From NCBI RefSeq assembly GCF_028877475.1, contig NZ_CP113527.1, forward strand, positions 2,535,501 to 2,599,500: DNA of 64,000 nucleotides, in the 5' to 3' direction. A model generated the notes under the pieces. That model saw only the letters and a program-made list of their open reading frames with translations. It was not told the DNA's origin and did not search any database. The DNA comes from Lysinibacillus irui (GTDB taxonomy: Bacteria > Bacillota > Bacilli > Bacillales_A > Planococcaceae). The first letter of the stretch is position 1, and every line of letters begins with the position of its first letter. A program made the position numbers and the translations under genes. Of the stretch, positions 27,401 through 34,943 are shown piece by piece.

Positions 27401-27694
27401 CTCTGCCATCGAATACTTTTCTTGCAAATACTGCGAGTTAGCACGTTCTAAAGTTTGACCCTGCTGTTGCGATAAACTTTCTATTTCAAGCCGTTTTTCA
27501 AATGATAATGTTGCATCAGTTTGTGTGGTATGTGCAATGTCATCTTTCGGCGTTTCTATACCAGCAGGTTTCATTTGTAATACATGATAAGGCGTTTTTT
27601 CTGCTGCTGATACTTCCGCTTGCAACCCTCCTAACGAAAGTGCCAATGTACTAATCCCAATTAACACTTGATTCATTTTAAAACTCTTATTCAT
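24461..27694 (-). CDS. colA: Secreted microbial collagenase (peptidase M9)
   Basis: 1077 aa zinc metalloprotease that degrades collagen. Signal peptide ends about AEVSAAE (residue ~31). The M9 N-terminal activator region (YSMAELNRMSDSELM) is followed by the peptidase domain with HEFTH near residue 500 and the third ligand glutamate in WFQEGNAEF. A PKD domain (YLWDFGDGDTS) begins about 778, then two tandem pre-peptidase C-terminal domains end the protein. TAGGAGGG is well placed before the ATG. Length and order fit Bacillus ColA. Monocistronic. Confidence 0.95.
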   Translation of the reverse strand: MNKSFKMNQVLIGISTLALSLGGLQAEVSAAEKTPYHVLQMKPAGIETPKDDIAHTTQTDATLSFEKRLEIESLSQQQGQTLERANSQYLQEKYSMAELNRMSDSELMNTLGTIQWYQITDLFEYSEETKVFYQNEERMQVIINELGKRGGSFTKEDSKGIETFVELLRSAFYVGFYNNELSYLNDRSFHDKCLPALKEIANNPNFKLGTAEQDKVISAYGKLIGNASSDADTIQYAANILKQYNDNLSTYEGEYSKGQAIYDLMHGIDFDLQSYLHDARKEANTTMWYGQIDSFINEVNKIALLHNVTKSNSWLITNGIYYAGRLGVFHSNPNKGLEIVTEAMHMYPYLSDAYFVAVEQIATNYHGKDYSGNPVDLQKVREEGKKQYLPKTYTFDDGSIVFKTGDQVTDDKVQRLYWAAKEVKAQYHRVIGNDKALEPGNADEIITVVIYNSPDEYLLNRQLYGYETNNGGIYIEENGTFFTYERTAQQSIYSLEELFRHEFTHYLQARYEVPGLFGIGDMYQNERLTWFQEGNAEFFAGSTRTNDIVPRKSIISGLSDDPSQRYTAEQTMFAKYGSWDFYNYSYALQSYMYHHQFDTLDKIQDLIRANDVKNYDAYRETLSKDPLLNLEYQAYMQNLIDNQEKYEVPQVSEDYLVQHQPKALKEVEQEIVDIANIKDVKMTKHQSHFFNTFTLEGTFVGGNTKGESHDWKTMSKQVNQVLDQLSEKEWSGFKTMTAYFVNYRVNAANQFEYDIVFHGVATDEGDNQGPFVKINGPYTGIKNEKIEFKSDGSKDNDGEIVSYLWDFGDGDTSDEANPTHLYEKEGTYNVTLTVKNDKEIESKAYTIVTVRKGTETENNHPEEATIIPFNKPLKGSLIDHDTDVYQFDVTSSEEIDIAVLNENQIGMTWVLYHESDMQNYVSFGQEDGNSINGKLKAEPGKYFLYIYKFANENGTYTVNVQNEAQTETEIEPNNRPEEATIIPFNKPLKGSLMDDDNTDVYQFDVTSPKEIDISVLNENQIGMTWVLHHESDMQNFASFGQEDENNIKGKFNAVPGKYYLYIYKYNNENGTYTVHIQ
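24464..25115 (-). repeat. Tandem duplicated PPC-domain coding repeat in colA
   Basis: Two copies of about 300-350 bp (near 24464-24775 and 24812-25115) encode almost the same text, including EATIIPFNKPLKGSL, NENQIGMTWVL and GTYTV. The near identity at DNA level points to recent duplication or homogenisation. Confidence 0.85.
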
Positions 27695-27861
27695 AATATG
27701 CCCTCCTATAGTACTACATTGATTATCTAATAATATTTTCCTTATTTAGTACAATATTACCTATATAAAAGTAACATATTATGTAAAAATATCAATAAAA
27801 AAATGGTTATATTTAGGAATATCCCCTTGTATAATTTGAAAACTTTAGACACAATTACACT

Positions 27862-27896
27862 AAAAAAGCAATGTCCCTATTTGGGACATTGCTTTT
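27862..27896 (-). terminator. Terminator of the nitroreductase gene
   Basis: AAAAGCAATGTCCC pairs with GGGACATTGCTTTT (loop TATTT), followed on the minus strand by TTTTTT. It ends 3 bp from the stop at 27900. Confidence 0.85.
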
Positions 27897-27899
27897 CAA

Positions 27900-28526
27900 T
27901 TATTTATTAAATCTGACGATGCGGTCTATTGGAAGACGAGAAGAACCATATGCTGGTGCTGCTGCTTCACCAATTGCCAATAATAATATAGGAATTTCAT
28001 TTGCTGGTAATTCCATGTATTCAGCAAATTTCGCTTTATCAAATCCACCCATTGGAACGGTATCATATCCCATTTCCTTCGCTAATAACATAATTTGCAT
28101 AGACACTAAGCCAGCATCAAAATGCACTATGTTTTCTAATGTTTTTGTTGATGCAGAACCATACATAGTTAATGCGTCTTTTGCAAGCTTATTGGCGATT
28201 TCTTCTGGCATATAGCCTAACTCTACATTTTTTGCATAGATTTCCTCAGCATTTAAATACATTTTAATATCACCAATAACCGCAATAATGGCAGAGGCTG
28301 TTTCTATCTGCTCTTGATTAAATGAAAAGAAATTAATATTTTTTTGAATTTCCTTATCATCAATAACGATAAATCGCCATGGCTGCATGTTGCTCGATGA
28401 AGGGGCAGAAGTAGCATCTTCTATTAGTTGCATAATCGTTTCTCGAGATATTTTCGCTGTTGCATTGTATTTACGTACCGATTTTCGTTCTTGCATAATT
28501 TGTTTTAATGGTGTAGTTTCTGACAT
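27900..28526 (-). CDS. Nitroreductase family protein
   Basis: 208 aa FMN-dependent nitroreductase. N-terminal FMN contact RKSVRKYN, then APSSSNMQPWRFIVI, and a C-terminal GYDTVPMGGFDK and IGEAAAPAYGSSRLP. These enzymes reduce nitro groups or quinones with NAD(P)H. It lies 24 bp after ohr in the same direction, so it is likely to be in the OhrR-controlled unit and used during electrophile or peroxide stress (inference). Confidence 0.9.
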   Translation of the reverse strand: MSETTPLKQIMQERKSVRKYNATAKISRETIMQLIEDATSAPSSSNMQPWRFIVIDDKEIQKNINFFSFNQEQIETASAIIAVIGDIKMYLNAEEIYAKNVELGYMPEEIANKLAKDALTMYGSASTKTLENIVHFDAGLVSMQIMLLAKEMGYDTVPMGGFDKAKFAEYMELPANEIPILLLAIGEAAAPAYGSSRLPIDRIVRFNK

Positions 28527-28550
28527 GTCATTTCCCTCTTTTTCAAATAG

Positions 28551-28955
28551 TTAAATTGCTTTAATTGTGACATTGATATTTCCCATTGTTGCCTTTGAAT
28601 AAGGACATACTGTATGTGTTAACTCCAATAATTCTTGTGCTTCTTCCAGTGCTAAGCCTTCAATATGACCTTCGATGTCCACAGCTAGAATATAATCAAA
28701 TGAAGCTTGCTCCATTAATCGTACTGTCACTTTTATTGTGGATGAATTGTCAATTTTCTTTTGGCGTTTAATTAAAGCTAATGCGCTATTAAAGCAAGCA
28801 CTATAACCAGCAGCGAATAATTGCTCTGGATTTGTAACATTATCTAATTTTGAGCCAGGTGGCGCAATTTTTAAAGATAGTGATTGATCCTCTGCATATG
28901 ATGTGCCACTACGCCCACCAGTATTAATCATTGTAGTTGAGTATAATTCTTTCAT
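28551..28955 (-). CDS. ohr: Organic hydroperoxide resistance protein (Ohr, OsmC family)
   Basis: 134 aa thiol peroxidase that reduces organic hydroperoxides using lipoylated dithiols. Both family cysteines are present: the peroxidatic one in GYSACFNSAL and the resolving one in VCPYSKATMGN. The N-terminal TGGRSG motif also fits. ATG at 28955 has AAGGGG upstream; a TTG at 28961 is less likely. It is divergent from ohrR across a pair of OhrR boxes. Confidence 0.93.
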   Translation of the reverse strand: MKELYSTTMINTGGRSGTSYAEDQSLSLKIAPPGSKLDNVTNPEQLFAAGYSACFNSALALIKRQKKIDNSSTIKVTVRLMEQASFDYILAVDIEGHIEGLALEEAQELLELTHTVCPYSKATMGNINVTIKAI

Positions 28956-28981
28956 AATCAAAACCCCTTATTTTAAATTGA

Positions 28982-29040
28982 TCAATTAAATTGTACACAA
29001 TCTAATTATTACAAATTGAATTGTACACAATTTAATTGTA
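28982..29040. promoter_or_regulatory. OhrR operator region
   Basis: Two 25-bp near-identical units (28984-29008 and 29014-29038), 30 bp apart, share AATTGTACACAAT. They contain CAATTAAATTGTA and ACAATTTAATTGTA, matching the known OhrR box TACAATT-AATTGTA. Located between the divergent ohr and ohrR. Confidence 0.8.
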
Positions 29041-29041
29041 T

Positions 29042-29070
29042 TTGACAAGTAAGAACTTTATTTTTAATAT
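29042..29070 (+). promoter_or_regulatory. Predicted ohrR promoter
   Basis: TTGACA (29042-29047), 17-bp spacer, TAATAT (29065-29070). It directly abuts the second OhrR box, so self-repression is likely. Confidence 0.7.
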
Positions 29071-29106
29071 TAGTGGTAGAAGAAGAACTTTTAAGAGGGG
29101 ATTTTT

Positions 29107-29544
29107 ATGCCTAATCATTTAGATAATCAATTGTGCTTTCTTTTGTATGCCACATCAAAAGAAATCATTCGTCAATATACATTATTATTAAAGCCATATG
29201 ATCTAACCTATACAGGTTACATCACCTTATTAGCTTTAGAAGAAAACGAACAAATAACTGTAAAAGAATTGGGACAACGCTTATTTTTAGATTCAGGAAC
29301 ATTAACACCTTTACTAAAAAAATTAGAGGGAAAAGGCTATATTTGTCGTGAACGTTCCAAGGATGACGAACGACTAATGAAAATATTTTTAACGAAAGAA
29401 GGAAGTAACGTTCGTTGTCAGCTACCTGAAGTTTCACGTCAAGTAATGAAGCAATCCAATATCTCAGAGCAGCAATTTTTGCAACTAAAAAATGTGCTAC
29501 AAGATATCGTTTACAATGACTCGTCGAGTAAAGATAATCATTAG
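29107..29544 (+). CDS. ohrR: MarR-family organic peroxide sensor OhrR
   Basis: 145 aa, winged-helix repressor. DNQLCFLLYA places the reactive cysteine near residue 10, as in B. subtilis OhrR; no second cysteine partner near the C terminus is obvious apart from Cys in the wing (YICRERS) and VRCQLPE. HTH text VKELGQRLFLDSGTLTPLLKKLEGKGY and wing RSKDDERL are typical. Oxidation of the cysteine would release ohr. AAGAGGGG precedes the ATG. Confidence 0.93.
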   Translation: MPNHLDNQLCFLLYATSKEIIRQYTLLLKPYDLTYTGYITLLALEENEQITVKELGQRLFLDSGTLTPLLKKLEGKGYICRERSKDDERLMKIFLTKEGSNVRCQLPEVSRQVMKQSNISEQQFLQLKNVLQDIVYNDSSSKDNH

Positions 29545-29551
29545 GATACCT

Positions 29552-29610
29552 AAAAAGGTTCATTTGATTCACTCTTTTGAAAATAAGTGTGTAATCAAAT
29601 GAACCTTTTT
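29552..29610 (+). terminator. Terminator of ohrR
   Basis: Eighteen-base arms, starting AAAAAGGTTC (29552) and ending GAACCTTTTT (29610), perfectly complementary, with a further CACT/AGTG pairing in the loop. Confidence 0.9.
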
Positions 29611-29684
29611 CAATGAGGTAAGGTGGATATTTTTCTATCTTAAATACTTTTTGTAAATGAAGTCATTATGAATTTCTTCAATAT

Positions 29685-29811
29685 TTAACTCTGTTTCTCT
29701 ACCGGAATACCAGAGACTCTAAAGATATAGTCTCTCTCGTGTTCTTTTGTCGCAAATTGCACGATGTAAACAGATTTTTCTCTTATAGAAGACTCGTTGT
29801 TTAACTACCTA
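29685..29811 (-). pseudogene. Short 3' remnant of an unknown gene
   Basis: The minus strand has an open frame reading KSVYIVQFATKEHERDYIF then RVSGIPVEKQS and a stop at 29685, with no start codon and a stop about 40 codons upstream. It looks like coding text but is too short to place. It lies between the ohrR and ade terminators; the rest of 29611-29860 is empty. Confidence 0.25.
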
Positions 29812-29860
29812 AAATAAAGAGGAGTATCAAAACACATTTATCTAATTATAAAAAATAACA

Positions 29861-29893
29861 AACGACCTAATCGCTCGCTGCAATTAGGTCGTT
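29861..29893 (-). terminator. Terminator of ade
   Basis: AACGACCTAAT pairs with ATTAGGTCGTT; on the minus strand a T-rich stretch (TGTTATTTTTT) follows. Confidence 0.75.
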
Positions 29894-29900
29894 TTCTCGT

Positions 29901-31646
29901 CTAAGCTTCTATAGAAATATGCTGGAAAGTTGTCACATCAAATAATCCTGTATCTGTTAGCTTTAGTGCAGGAATGACTGGTAATGCAACAAATGAAAAT
30001 GTCAGTAGAAAATGAAAATCTAATGTTGGGTTGAGGGTCTGCAGGGCACTGTGCAAGCTAGCTAGCTGTTCTTTAGCTTGCTGTGCTGGTACATCTGTCA
30101 TTAAGCCACCAATTGTTAACGGCATTTCTGCTAATATCTTGCCATCCGCTACAATTACAAAGCCTCCTTGGATTTCCTGAATACGCGAAAGTGCCAGAAC
30201 CATATCATCATCATTTGTACCGACGACAAGGGCGTTATGTGAATCATGTGCTACTGTAGTCGCTACTGCCCCTTTTTGTAAACCGAATCCCTTAACAATC
30301 CCTAAGCCTGTCGTATGCAAATGATGGTGACGTTCTATGACAGCTAATTTCAGTAGGTCTTGCTCTACAGAAGGTACAAAAACGCCCTCCTTGACAGGCA
30401 CATCGATCACTAAATGATTGGTAATCAGCTGATTTGGCACAATTTCCATGACATTTGCCTTCGTTCCCTTTGTGAATGACAGTTGGAGCATATCCTTTGT
30501 AACAGTTGGTAAATGGACAGATTGATGGATATGAGCAGGAACAACTGGCTCTTGACGACTTGTCAACATTGCTCCATTTTCAGCCACTTTCCGACCATTT
30601 TTCCAAACTGCTTTGGCCTGCATACTCGTTAGATCCTCCACAAGCACAAAATCAGCCTTATAGCCTGGTGCAAGTACCCCACGATCAAATAAACGATAGC
30701 ACTCTGCTGTATTAACAGTTGCCAGCTGGATCGCTTGTAATGGTGACATCCCTTCTGCTATTGCCATAGCCACATCATAGTTGATGCTTCCTTCATCCAT
30801 TAACTCGTCTACATATTTGTCATCCGTACAAAAACCAAAACGACGAGCATTGTGTGGTTGAACTGCTGGCAATAAATCACGTAAGTTTTTCGCCGCTGAG
30901 CCTTCACGAATAAGGACATACATGCCCTGCTCCACACGGTCGATGGCCTCCAGTGCAGTCACACATTCATGATCTGTCTGAATACCCGCAGCACGATAGC
31001 CTGTAATTTGTGTGCTTTGTAAGCCCGCACAATGTCCATCTATAACGAGATTGGCTTGCTGTGTTAATACAATTTTTTGCAGCATGCCCTGTTCCCCATT
31101 TAATACGGCTGGAAAATCCATCACCTCTGCTAAGCCGCGAACTTGTTGATGTGTCAAGAACGGCTCTAAATCTTCTGCTGTTAGTGTAGCACCTGCATTT
31201 TCAAACTGGGTACCTGGCACACTAGATGGCAGCATCACAAAAATATCCATATCCGCCTTTTGAGCATCATCAAGCATAAATTGAATGCCCTCTGCCCCTG
31301 CGACATTGGCAATTTCATGTGGGTCTGTAATGACCGTTGTAATACCATGAGGAATGAGCACCCGACTAAACTCCCCTGGTGTTAACATGGAAGATTCAAT
31401 ATGTATATGACCATCAATTAATCCAGGAATGACATAGCTTCCTGTAGCATCCTCTTCTTCTTTTGCATGAAATGTATGATTGCGATCAATTGCTACAATC
31501 ATGCCATTTTTCACAACAATATCTGCTTTTTTCCACGTTAATGAAAAAACATCTGCAACTTGTGCATTTCTCAGAATAAAATCTGCCTCTATTTTTCCTT
31601 GTGATGATAAGATATTTTGCGTTAACTGCTGTAATTTTGTCGACAT
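29901..31646 (-). CDS. ade: Adenine deaminase
   Basis: 581 aa amidohydrolase converting adenine to hypoxanthine for purine salvage. Metal-binding motif GLIDGHIHIESSM, DPHEIANVAG, and VIDGHCAGL, and the C-terminal adenine deaminase domain with VAHDSHNALVVGTNDDDM and ADFVLVEDL are present. Length agrees with AdeC. GGAGT precedes the ATG. No purine riboswitch could be recognised in the 95 bp upstream. Confidence 0.94.
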   Translation of the reverse strand: MSTKLQQLTQNILSSQGKIEADFILRNAQVADVFSLTWKKADIVVKNGMIVAIDRNHTFHAKEEEDATGSYVIPGLIDGHIHIESSMLTPGEFSRVLIPHGITTVITDPHEIANVAGAEGIQFMLDDAQKADMDIFVMLPSSVPGTQFENAGATLTAEDLEPFLTHQQVRGLAEVMDFPAVLNGEQGMLQKIVLTQQANLVIDGHCAGLQSTQITGYRAAGIQTDHECVTALEAIDRVEQGMYVLIREGSAAKNLRDLLPAVQPHNARRFGFCTDDKYVDELMDEGSINYDVAMAIAEGMSPLQAIQLATVNTAECYRLFDRGVLAPGYKADFVLVEDLTSMQAKAVWKNGRKVAENGAMLTSRQEPVVPAHIHQSVHLPTVTKDMLQLSFTKGTKANVMEIVPNQLITNHLVIDVPVKEGVFVPSVEQDLLKLAVIERHHHLHTTGLGIVKGFGLQKGAVATTVAHDSHNALVVGTNDDDMVLALSRIQEIQGGFVIVADGKILAEMPLTIGGLMTDVPAQQAKEQLASLHSALQTLNPTLDFHFLLTFSFVALPVIPALKLTDTGLFDVTTFQHISIEA

Positions 31647-31723
31647 CGCCTATACTCCTTTTTCTTTTAAGAACTATCATGCCAAAAAAATGCCCGTGAA
31701 TGCAACTATTTATCATGACGTCA

Positions 31724-31753
31724 GTAAAAAACGACCATTGATTAATGGTCGTT
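31724..31753 (-). terminator. Terminator overlapping the stop of the PNPOx-like gene
   Basis: ACGACCAT and ATGGTCGT with loop TGATTA; TTTTTT follows on the minus strand. The stop codon of the gene (31742) lies in the hairpin. Confidence 0.75.
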
Positions 31754-32164
31754 CGTAAACTCTAGCTCTTTAGGGGGCTGACCTTTTTTATTCATCAAAC
31801 GCATACGAATGGGCTCAATTTTTAATGTCACCATTTCGTCCTGATTGCCAACAAAAATACTAGTAAAAATTTCTGCTAGTTTATTTTTTAAGCCTTCTTC
31901 CTGTACCTCCGTAAGCTTGCCCTCAATTTCCACATACGTATCCCCAAAGCCGCCATTTTCATAGCCGTATAAAATATGGGTATATGGATTTTTACGAAGC
32001 TCTTCCATTTTCTCAGAATGCTTATTCGTCGCTGTATATAACACAAAGTCCTCATGCTGGAACGTCATGTAGCGGGAGTAAGGTTTGCCATTTTCAACAG
32101 TAGCCATCGTTCCAATCTTTTCTCGATTCAATACTTCTAAAATTTCATCGCGTACAGATGTCAT
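31742..32164 (-). CDS. Pyridoxamine 5'-phosphate oxidase-like protein (general stress 26 type)
   Basis: 140 aa split-barrel flavin-binding fold: LNREKIGTMATVENGKPYSRYMTF at the N terminus, LYTATNKHSEKMEELRKNP, and VEIEGKLTEV. It resembles YdaG/GSP26 proteins, many of which bind FMN or F420 without a proven role. ATG at 32164 is chosen since AAAGGATGGGAT lies upstream; an in-frame start at 32182 precedes this site. Monocistronic. Confidence 0.85.
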   Translation of the reverse strand: MTSVRDEILEVLNREKIGTMATVENGKPYSRYMTFQHEDFVLYTATNKHSEKMEELRKNPYTHILYGYENGGFGDTYVEIEGKLTEVQEEGLKNKLAEIFTSIFVGNQDEMVTLKIEPIRMRLMNKKGQPPKELEFTNDH

Positions 32165-32327
32165 TTCATCCCATCCTTTCATCTACATCTTTATTTTGCC
32201 CTCTCATAAAAAAGCTAAACCGCCTTTTTTTGAAAAATGTGAAATGACAATCTTCGGGCATATCGAAAAACTATTGCTATAATAATTGGATGGACAACAG
32301 GAATTTACGGATGAATGAGGGTTAAAA

Positions 32328-32954
32328 ATGAAACAAGCTTTTTTTACGCGCTGTTTGTTTTTCATAACAGGCATTATCGTGCTATCTTTTGGCATCACAT
32401 TAACAATTAAAGGGCAACTTTTTGGCGTCGGCTCTTGGGATGTCCTACATATTGGCTTAACAAAAACGTTGGGGTTAACAATCGGTACATGGTCCATTAT
32501 TTTAGGACTTGCTATTTTAGCGTTTGATATGCTGATCACAAAAAAATTTCCATTACCAGGAACATTTATCGATATGTTTTTAGCCGGCATTTTTATTGAT
32601 ATTTTTAATTATTGGCTTCCTGATATTGATGGTTTTTGGATGCAACTTGTTTCTTACCTAACAGGATTAGTTTTACTAGGTTGGGGCTGTGGTATGTATA
32701 TGGTGGCAAATTTAGGCATTGGGCCTCGTGATACCTTAATGCTGATGATGGTTCATAAACTTGGCTGGAGCGTTACTCGTTCTCGTACGACGATGGAAGT
32801 AACGGTCGCCATTATAGGCTTCCTTCTTGGCGGTCCGATTGGCATCGGTACAGTGTTTATGGCATTTGGACTTGGACCCATCGTACAATTTGCCCTATCA
32901 TATAACGAAAAATTATTTATGAGATGGACTGGCGTTAAGAGCGCTGTCATATAA
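32328..32954 (+). CDS. YczE/YyaS/YitT family membrane protein
   Basis: 208 aa with five or six hydrophobic helices. FGITLTIKGQLFGVGSWDVLHIGL, the cytoplasmic YMVANLGIGPRDTLML and GGPIGIGTVFMAFGLGPIVQ are typical of YczE. YczE is needed for surfactin/bacillaene production in B. subtilis by an unknown mechanism; here there is no such cluster, so the role is open. GAGGG is 7 nt before the ATG. Confidence 0.85.
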   Translation: MKQAFFTRCLFFITGIIVLSFGITLTIKGQLFGVGSWDVLHIGLTKTLGLTIGTWSIILGLAILAFDMLITKKFPLPGTFIDMFLAGIFIDIFNYWLPDIDGFWMQLVSYLTGLVLLGWGCGMYMVANLGIGPRDTLMLMMVHKLGWSVTRSRTTMEVTVAIIGFLLGGPIGIGTVFMAFGLGPIVQFALSYNEKLFMRWTGVKSAVI

Positions 32955-32961
32955 GCTTACA

Positions 32962-32992
32962 AGACAATGCAAAATGGCATTGTCTTTTTTTA
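32962..32992 (+). terminator. Terminator of the yczE-like gene
   Basis: AGACAATGC pairs with GCATTGTCT, followed by seven T. Confidence 0.85.
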
Positions 32993-32997
32993 TACAG

Positions 32998-33050
32998 TTG
33001 CTATATACAGTTGAACTATATATAATCAAACTATATAGTTCGACTGTATA
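32998..33050 (+). promoter_or_regulatory. PadR promoter and operator
   Basis: Promoter TTGCTA (32998-33003), 17 bp, TATAAT (33021-33026). A long inverted repeat covers it: TATACAGTTGAACTATATA (33004-33022) and TATATAGTTCGACTGTATA (33032-33050), 18 of 19 positions complementary, 9-bp spacer. It fits autoregulation by the PadR protein. Confidence 0.65.
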
Positions 33051-33065
33051 TATTGAGGTGAAAAT

Positions 33066-33389
33066 GTGAAAAAACATAAATTATTACCTTTATCCGAAAC
33101 GATGCATTATATTTTACTCGCCTTACGGGAACCGTTACATGGCTATGCAATGATGCAAAAAATCGAGGAAATGAGTGCTGGTAGTGTAAGAATTGCAGCT
33201 GGTACTATGTACGGCGCTATTGAAAATTTATTGAAGTATCATTGGATTGCGCCAGTTGAAACCCAGGATACAAGGCGTAAGGTTTATCAAACAACAGAAG
33301 AGGGTCTAGACATATTAGCTGCAGAGCAACAAAGATTGCAGCGAATTTTATCTTTATATGAGGGAGCTGACAAACATGATAAAGTTTAA
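33066..33389 (+). CDS. PadR family transcriptional regulator
   Basis: 107 aa winged-helix protein of the short PadR type: LPLSETMHYILLALREPLHGYAMM, then the recognition text AAGTMYGAIENLLKYHWI and wing TQDTRRKVYQTTEEG. GTG start at 33066 with TGAGGTGA in front. It overlaps the downstream DUF2812 gene by 14 bp. PadR-DUF2812 pairs are common, and the partner is usually its regulated target. Confidence 0.9.
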   Translation: MKKHKLLPLSETMHYILLALREPLHGYAMMQKIEEMSAGSVRIAAGTMYGAIENLLKYHWIAPVETQDTRRKVYQTTEEGLDILAAEQQRLQRILSLYEGADKHDKV

Positions 33390-33984
33390 AGTCTTTTTTG
33401 ATATTGAAAAGGAAGAGCGATGGTTAAATGAAATGTTAACCAAGGGCTGGGTATGCTCCAACATAAACTCTGCTGGTTTATATACATTTCAACAAACAGA
33501 AGATTTTGAACAAGTTATTCGAATCGATTGTCAGCAGGACCTTCGCGGAGAAAAGCAAGTTACCTATAAGCAATTACATGAGGATTTTGGATGGCGCTTA
33601 TTAAAAGTGAAATCATATGATGGCACTCATTATTGGGTAAAAAGAAAAGATGGCCATGATGATTTATTTTCAGATCATGATTCCCACATTGCGAAGTATA
33701 AACGGTTAATGAAACATGCAAGCAACTGGGCCATACTCTCATTTATTTTCTTAATGATTTTTGATGCTAATGATAGTTTCTCCTCCTTGTTCAGTATAAA
33801 AAATGCTTATTTTACGCCTGGTTTATGGGAAAAAGAAGGGTTTGCTTTTCTTTTTGCATTTTTATTTGAAACACCCTTTGCCATCATGCGCTTTATCCCC
33901 CCATGGCTATTTTTAACTACTTGTGGTATTTACATCACCCTGTATTATCGTTATCGAAAATCGATACAGCAGTTTAGTCAATAA
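33376..33984 (+). CDS. DUF2812 domain membrane protein
   Basis: 202 aa. The N-terminal ~110 residues are DUF2812: FFDIEKEERWLNEMLTKGWV, FEQVIRIDCQ, and HEDFGWRLLKVKSYDGTHYW. Two hydrophobic helices follow (about 120-140 and 170-195). Function unknown; such proteins are thought to act with PadR in envelope stress (inference from context). ATG at 33376 is preferred to 33358 because GGGAG lies between. Translation is coupled with padR. Confidence 0.87.
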   Translation: MIKFKVFFDIEKEERWLNEMLTKGWVCSNINSAGLYTFQQTEDFEQVIRIDCQQDLRGEKQVTYKQLHEDFGWRLLKVKSYDGTHYWVKRKDGHDDLFSDHDSHIAKYKRLMKHASNWAILSFIFLMIFDANDSFSSLFSIKNAYFTPGLWEKEGFAFLFAFLFETPFAIMRFIPPWLFLTTCGIYITLYYRYRKSIQQFSQ

Positions 33985-33990
33985 ACGGCA

Positions 33991-34025
33991 AGGAGCCACT
34001 TACTTAGTGTAAGATGGCTCCTCTT
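33991..34025. terminator. Bidirectional terminator
   Basis: AGGAGCCACTTAC pairs with GTAAGATGGCTCCT, followed by CTTTG; between convergent DUF2812 and L25 genes. Confidence 0.7.
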
Positions 34026-34029
34026 TGCT

Positions 34030-34665
34030 CTATCCTCTTGGTTCATCCGTATTTTGCCCTGTTGCTTCAATCACTTCAGGTGTATCGTCGACTGTATCAT
34101 CTTCCTGCACATTTTCAGCAGCTGGTGGTGTGATGGTCACCAGTGTATAGTCATCTTCATGTAAAATCTCAAAAGGAAACTGTTGACGAATATCTCCCAC
34201 ATAAAGGGAAGATCCAATCGCAACATTCGTGGCATCTATTTCAATAGTTTCTGGAATTTCAGTTGGCTTCACTTTAATGCGAACCTCACGATTAGGCTGA
34301 AGCAGGAAGCCTCCTTCTGCAACTCCTACAGCATCACCGATCACGGTTACTGGAATATCCACTTCTAGCTCCTGCGACATATTGATCGACTTGAAATCAA
34401 CATGTTTCACATTACCTTTTAAGGCACACCGCTGCACTTCTGTTAGAACAGCATTGATGCGTTGTCCTTCCACATCGAGTTGAAATACACTTTTCGTACC
34501 ATGAGCAGCTAATATTTTCGCAAAAGCTCTAGCATCTAACGTAATGGCTGTCGGCTCCATTTGAAAACCGTAAACAACACCAGGAATAGCCCCATTTAGT
34601 CGAAGCTCAGTTAAGGAAGAATGACGCCCTTTTTGACGTTTATTAGCAGTTAGAACCATATTCAT
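34030..34665 (-). CDS. rplY: 50S ribosomal protein L25 / general stress protein Ctc
   Basis: 211 aa. The N-terminal L25 domain that binds 5S rRNA is seen in RHSSLTELRLNGAIPGVVYG and AVLTEVQRCALKGNVKHVDF; the C-terminal TL5/CTC beta domain follows (VDIPVTVIGDAVGV, PTEIPETIEID). An acidic tail of about 30 residues ends the protein. AAAGGGGA is upstream of ATG. In Bacilli it is a SigB-dependent stress gene; no such promoter was identified here. Confidence 0.92.
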   Translation of the reverse strand: MNMVLTANKRQKGRHSSLTELRLNGAIPGVVYGFQMEPTAITLDARAFAKILAAHGTKSVFQLDVEGQRINAVLTEVQRCALKGNVKHVDFKSINMSQELEVDIPVTVIGDAVGVAEGGFLLQPNREVRIKVKPTEIPETIEIDATNVAIGSSLYVGDIRQQFPFEILHEDDYTLVTITPPAAENVQEDDTVDDTPEVIEATGQNTDEPRG

Positions 34666-34943
34666 CGAAGATTTCCCCTTTCATGGAAACTAGTCTCATA
34701 AAAGGTTTTGCCTTTTCCCTTATTTTTTATACCTTTGTCTATAACTAAAAACACCTCCTTGTCCTAATGATTTTTTGTAGTGTTTAAAATGAGACACCTA
34801 ACAAAACACAACATTTGGCATACTACTAAATGAAAAAAAGCTCCTAAGTAATACTTTTTACTTAAAAAGGATTGAATAAATGCAACTATAGAACTATAAT
34901 AGATTGAAACGTAGAAATAATTAAAAAGAAGGGGGTAACATCT

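Noticed and set aside
31647..31740. Purine riboswitch ahead of ade
   Set aside because: Only 95 bp, lacking the conserved three-way-junction loops; part of it is the neighbouring terminator.
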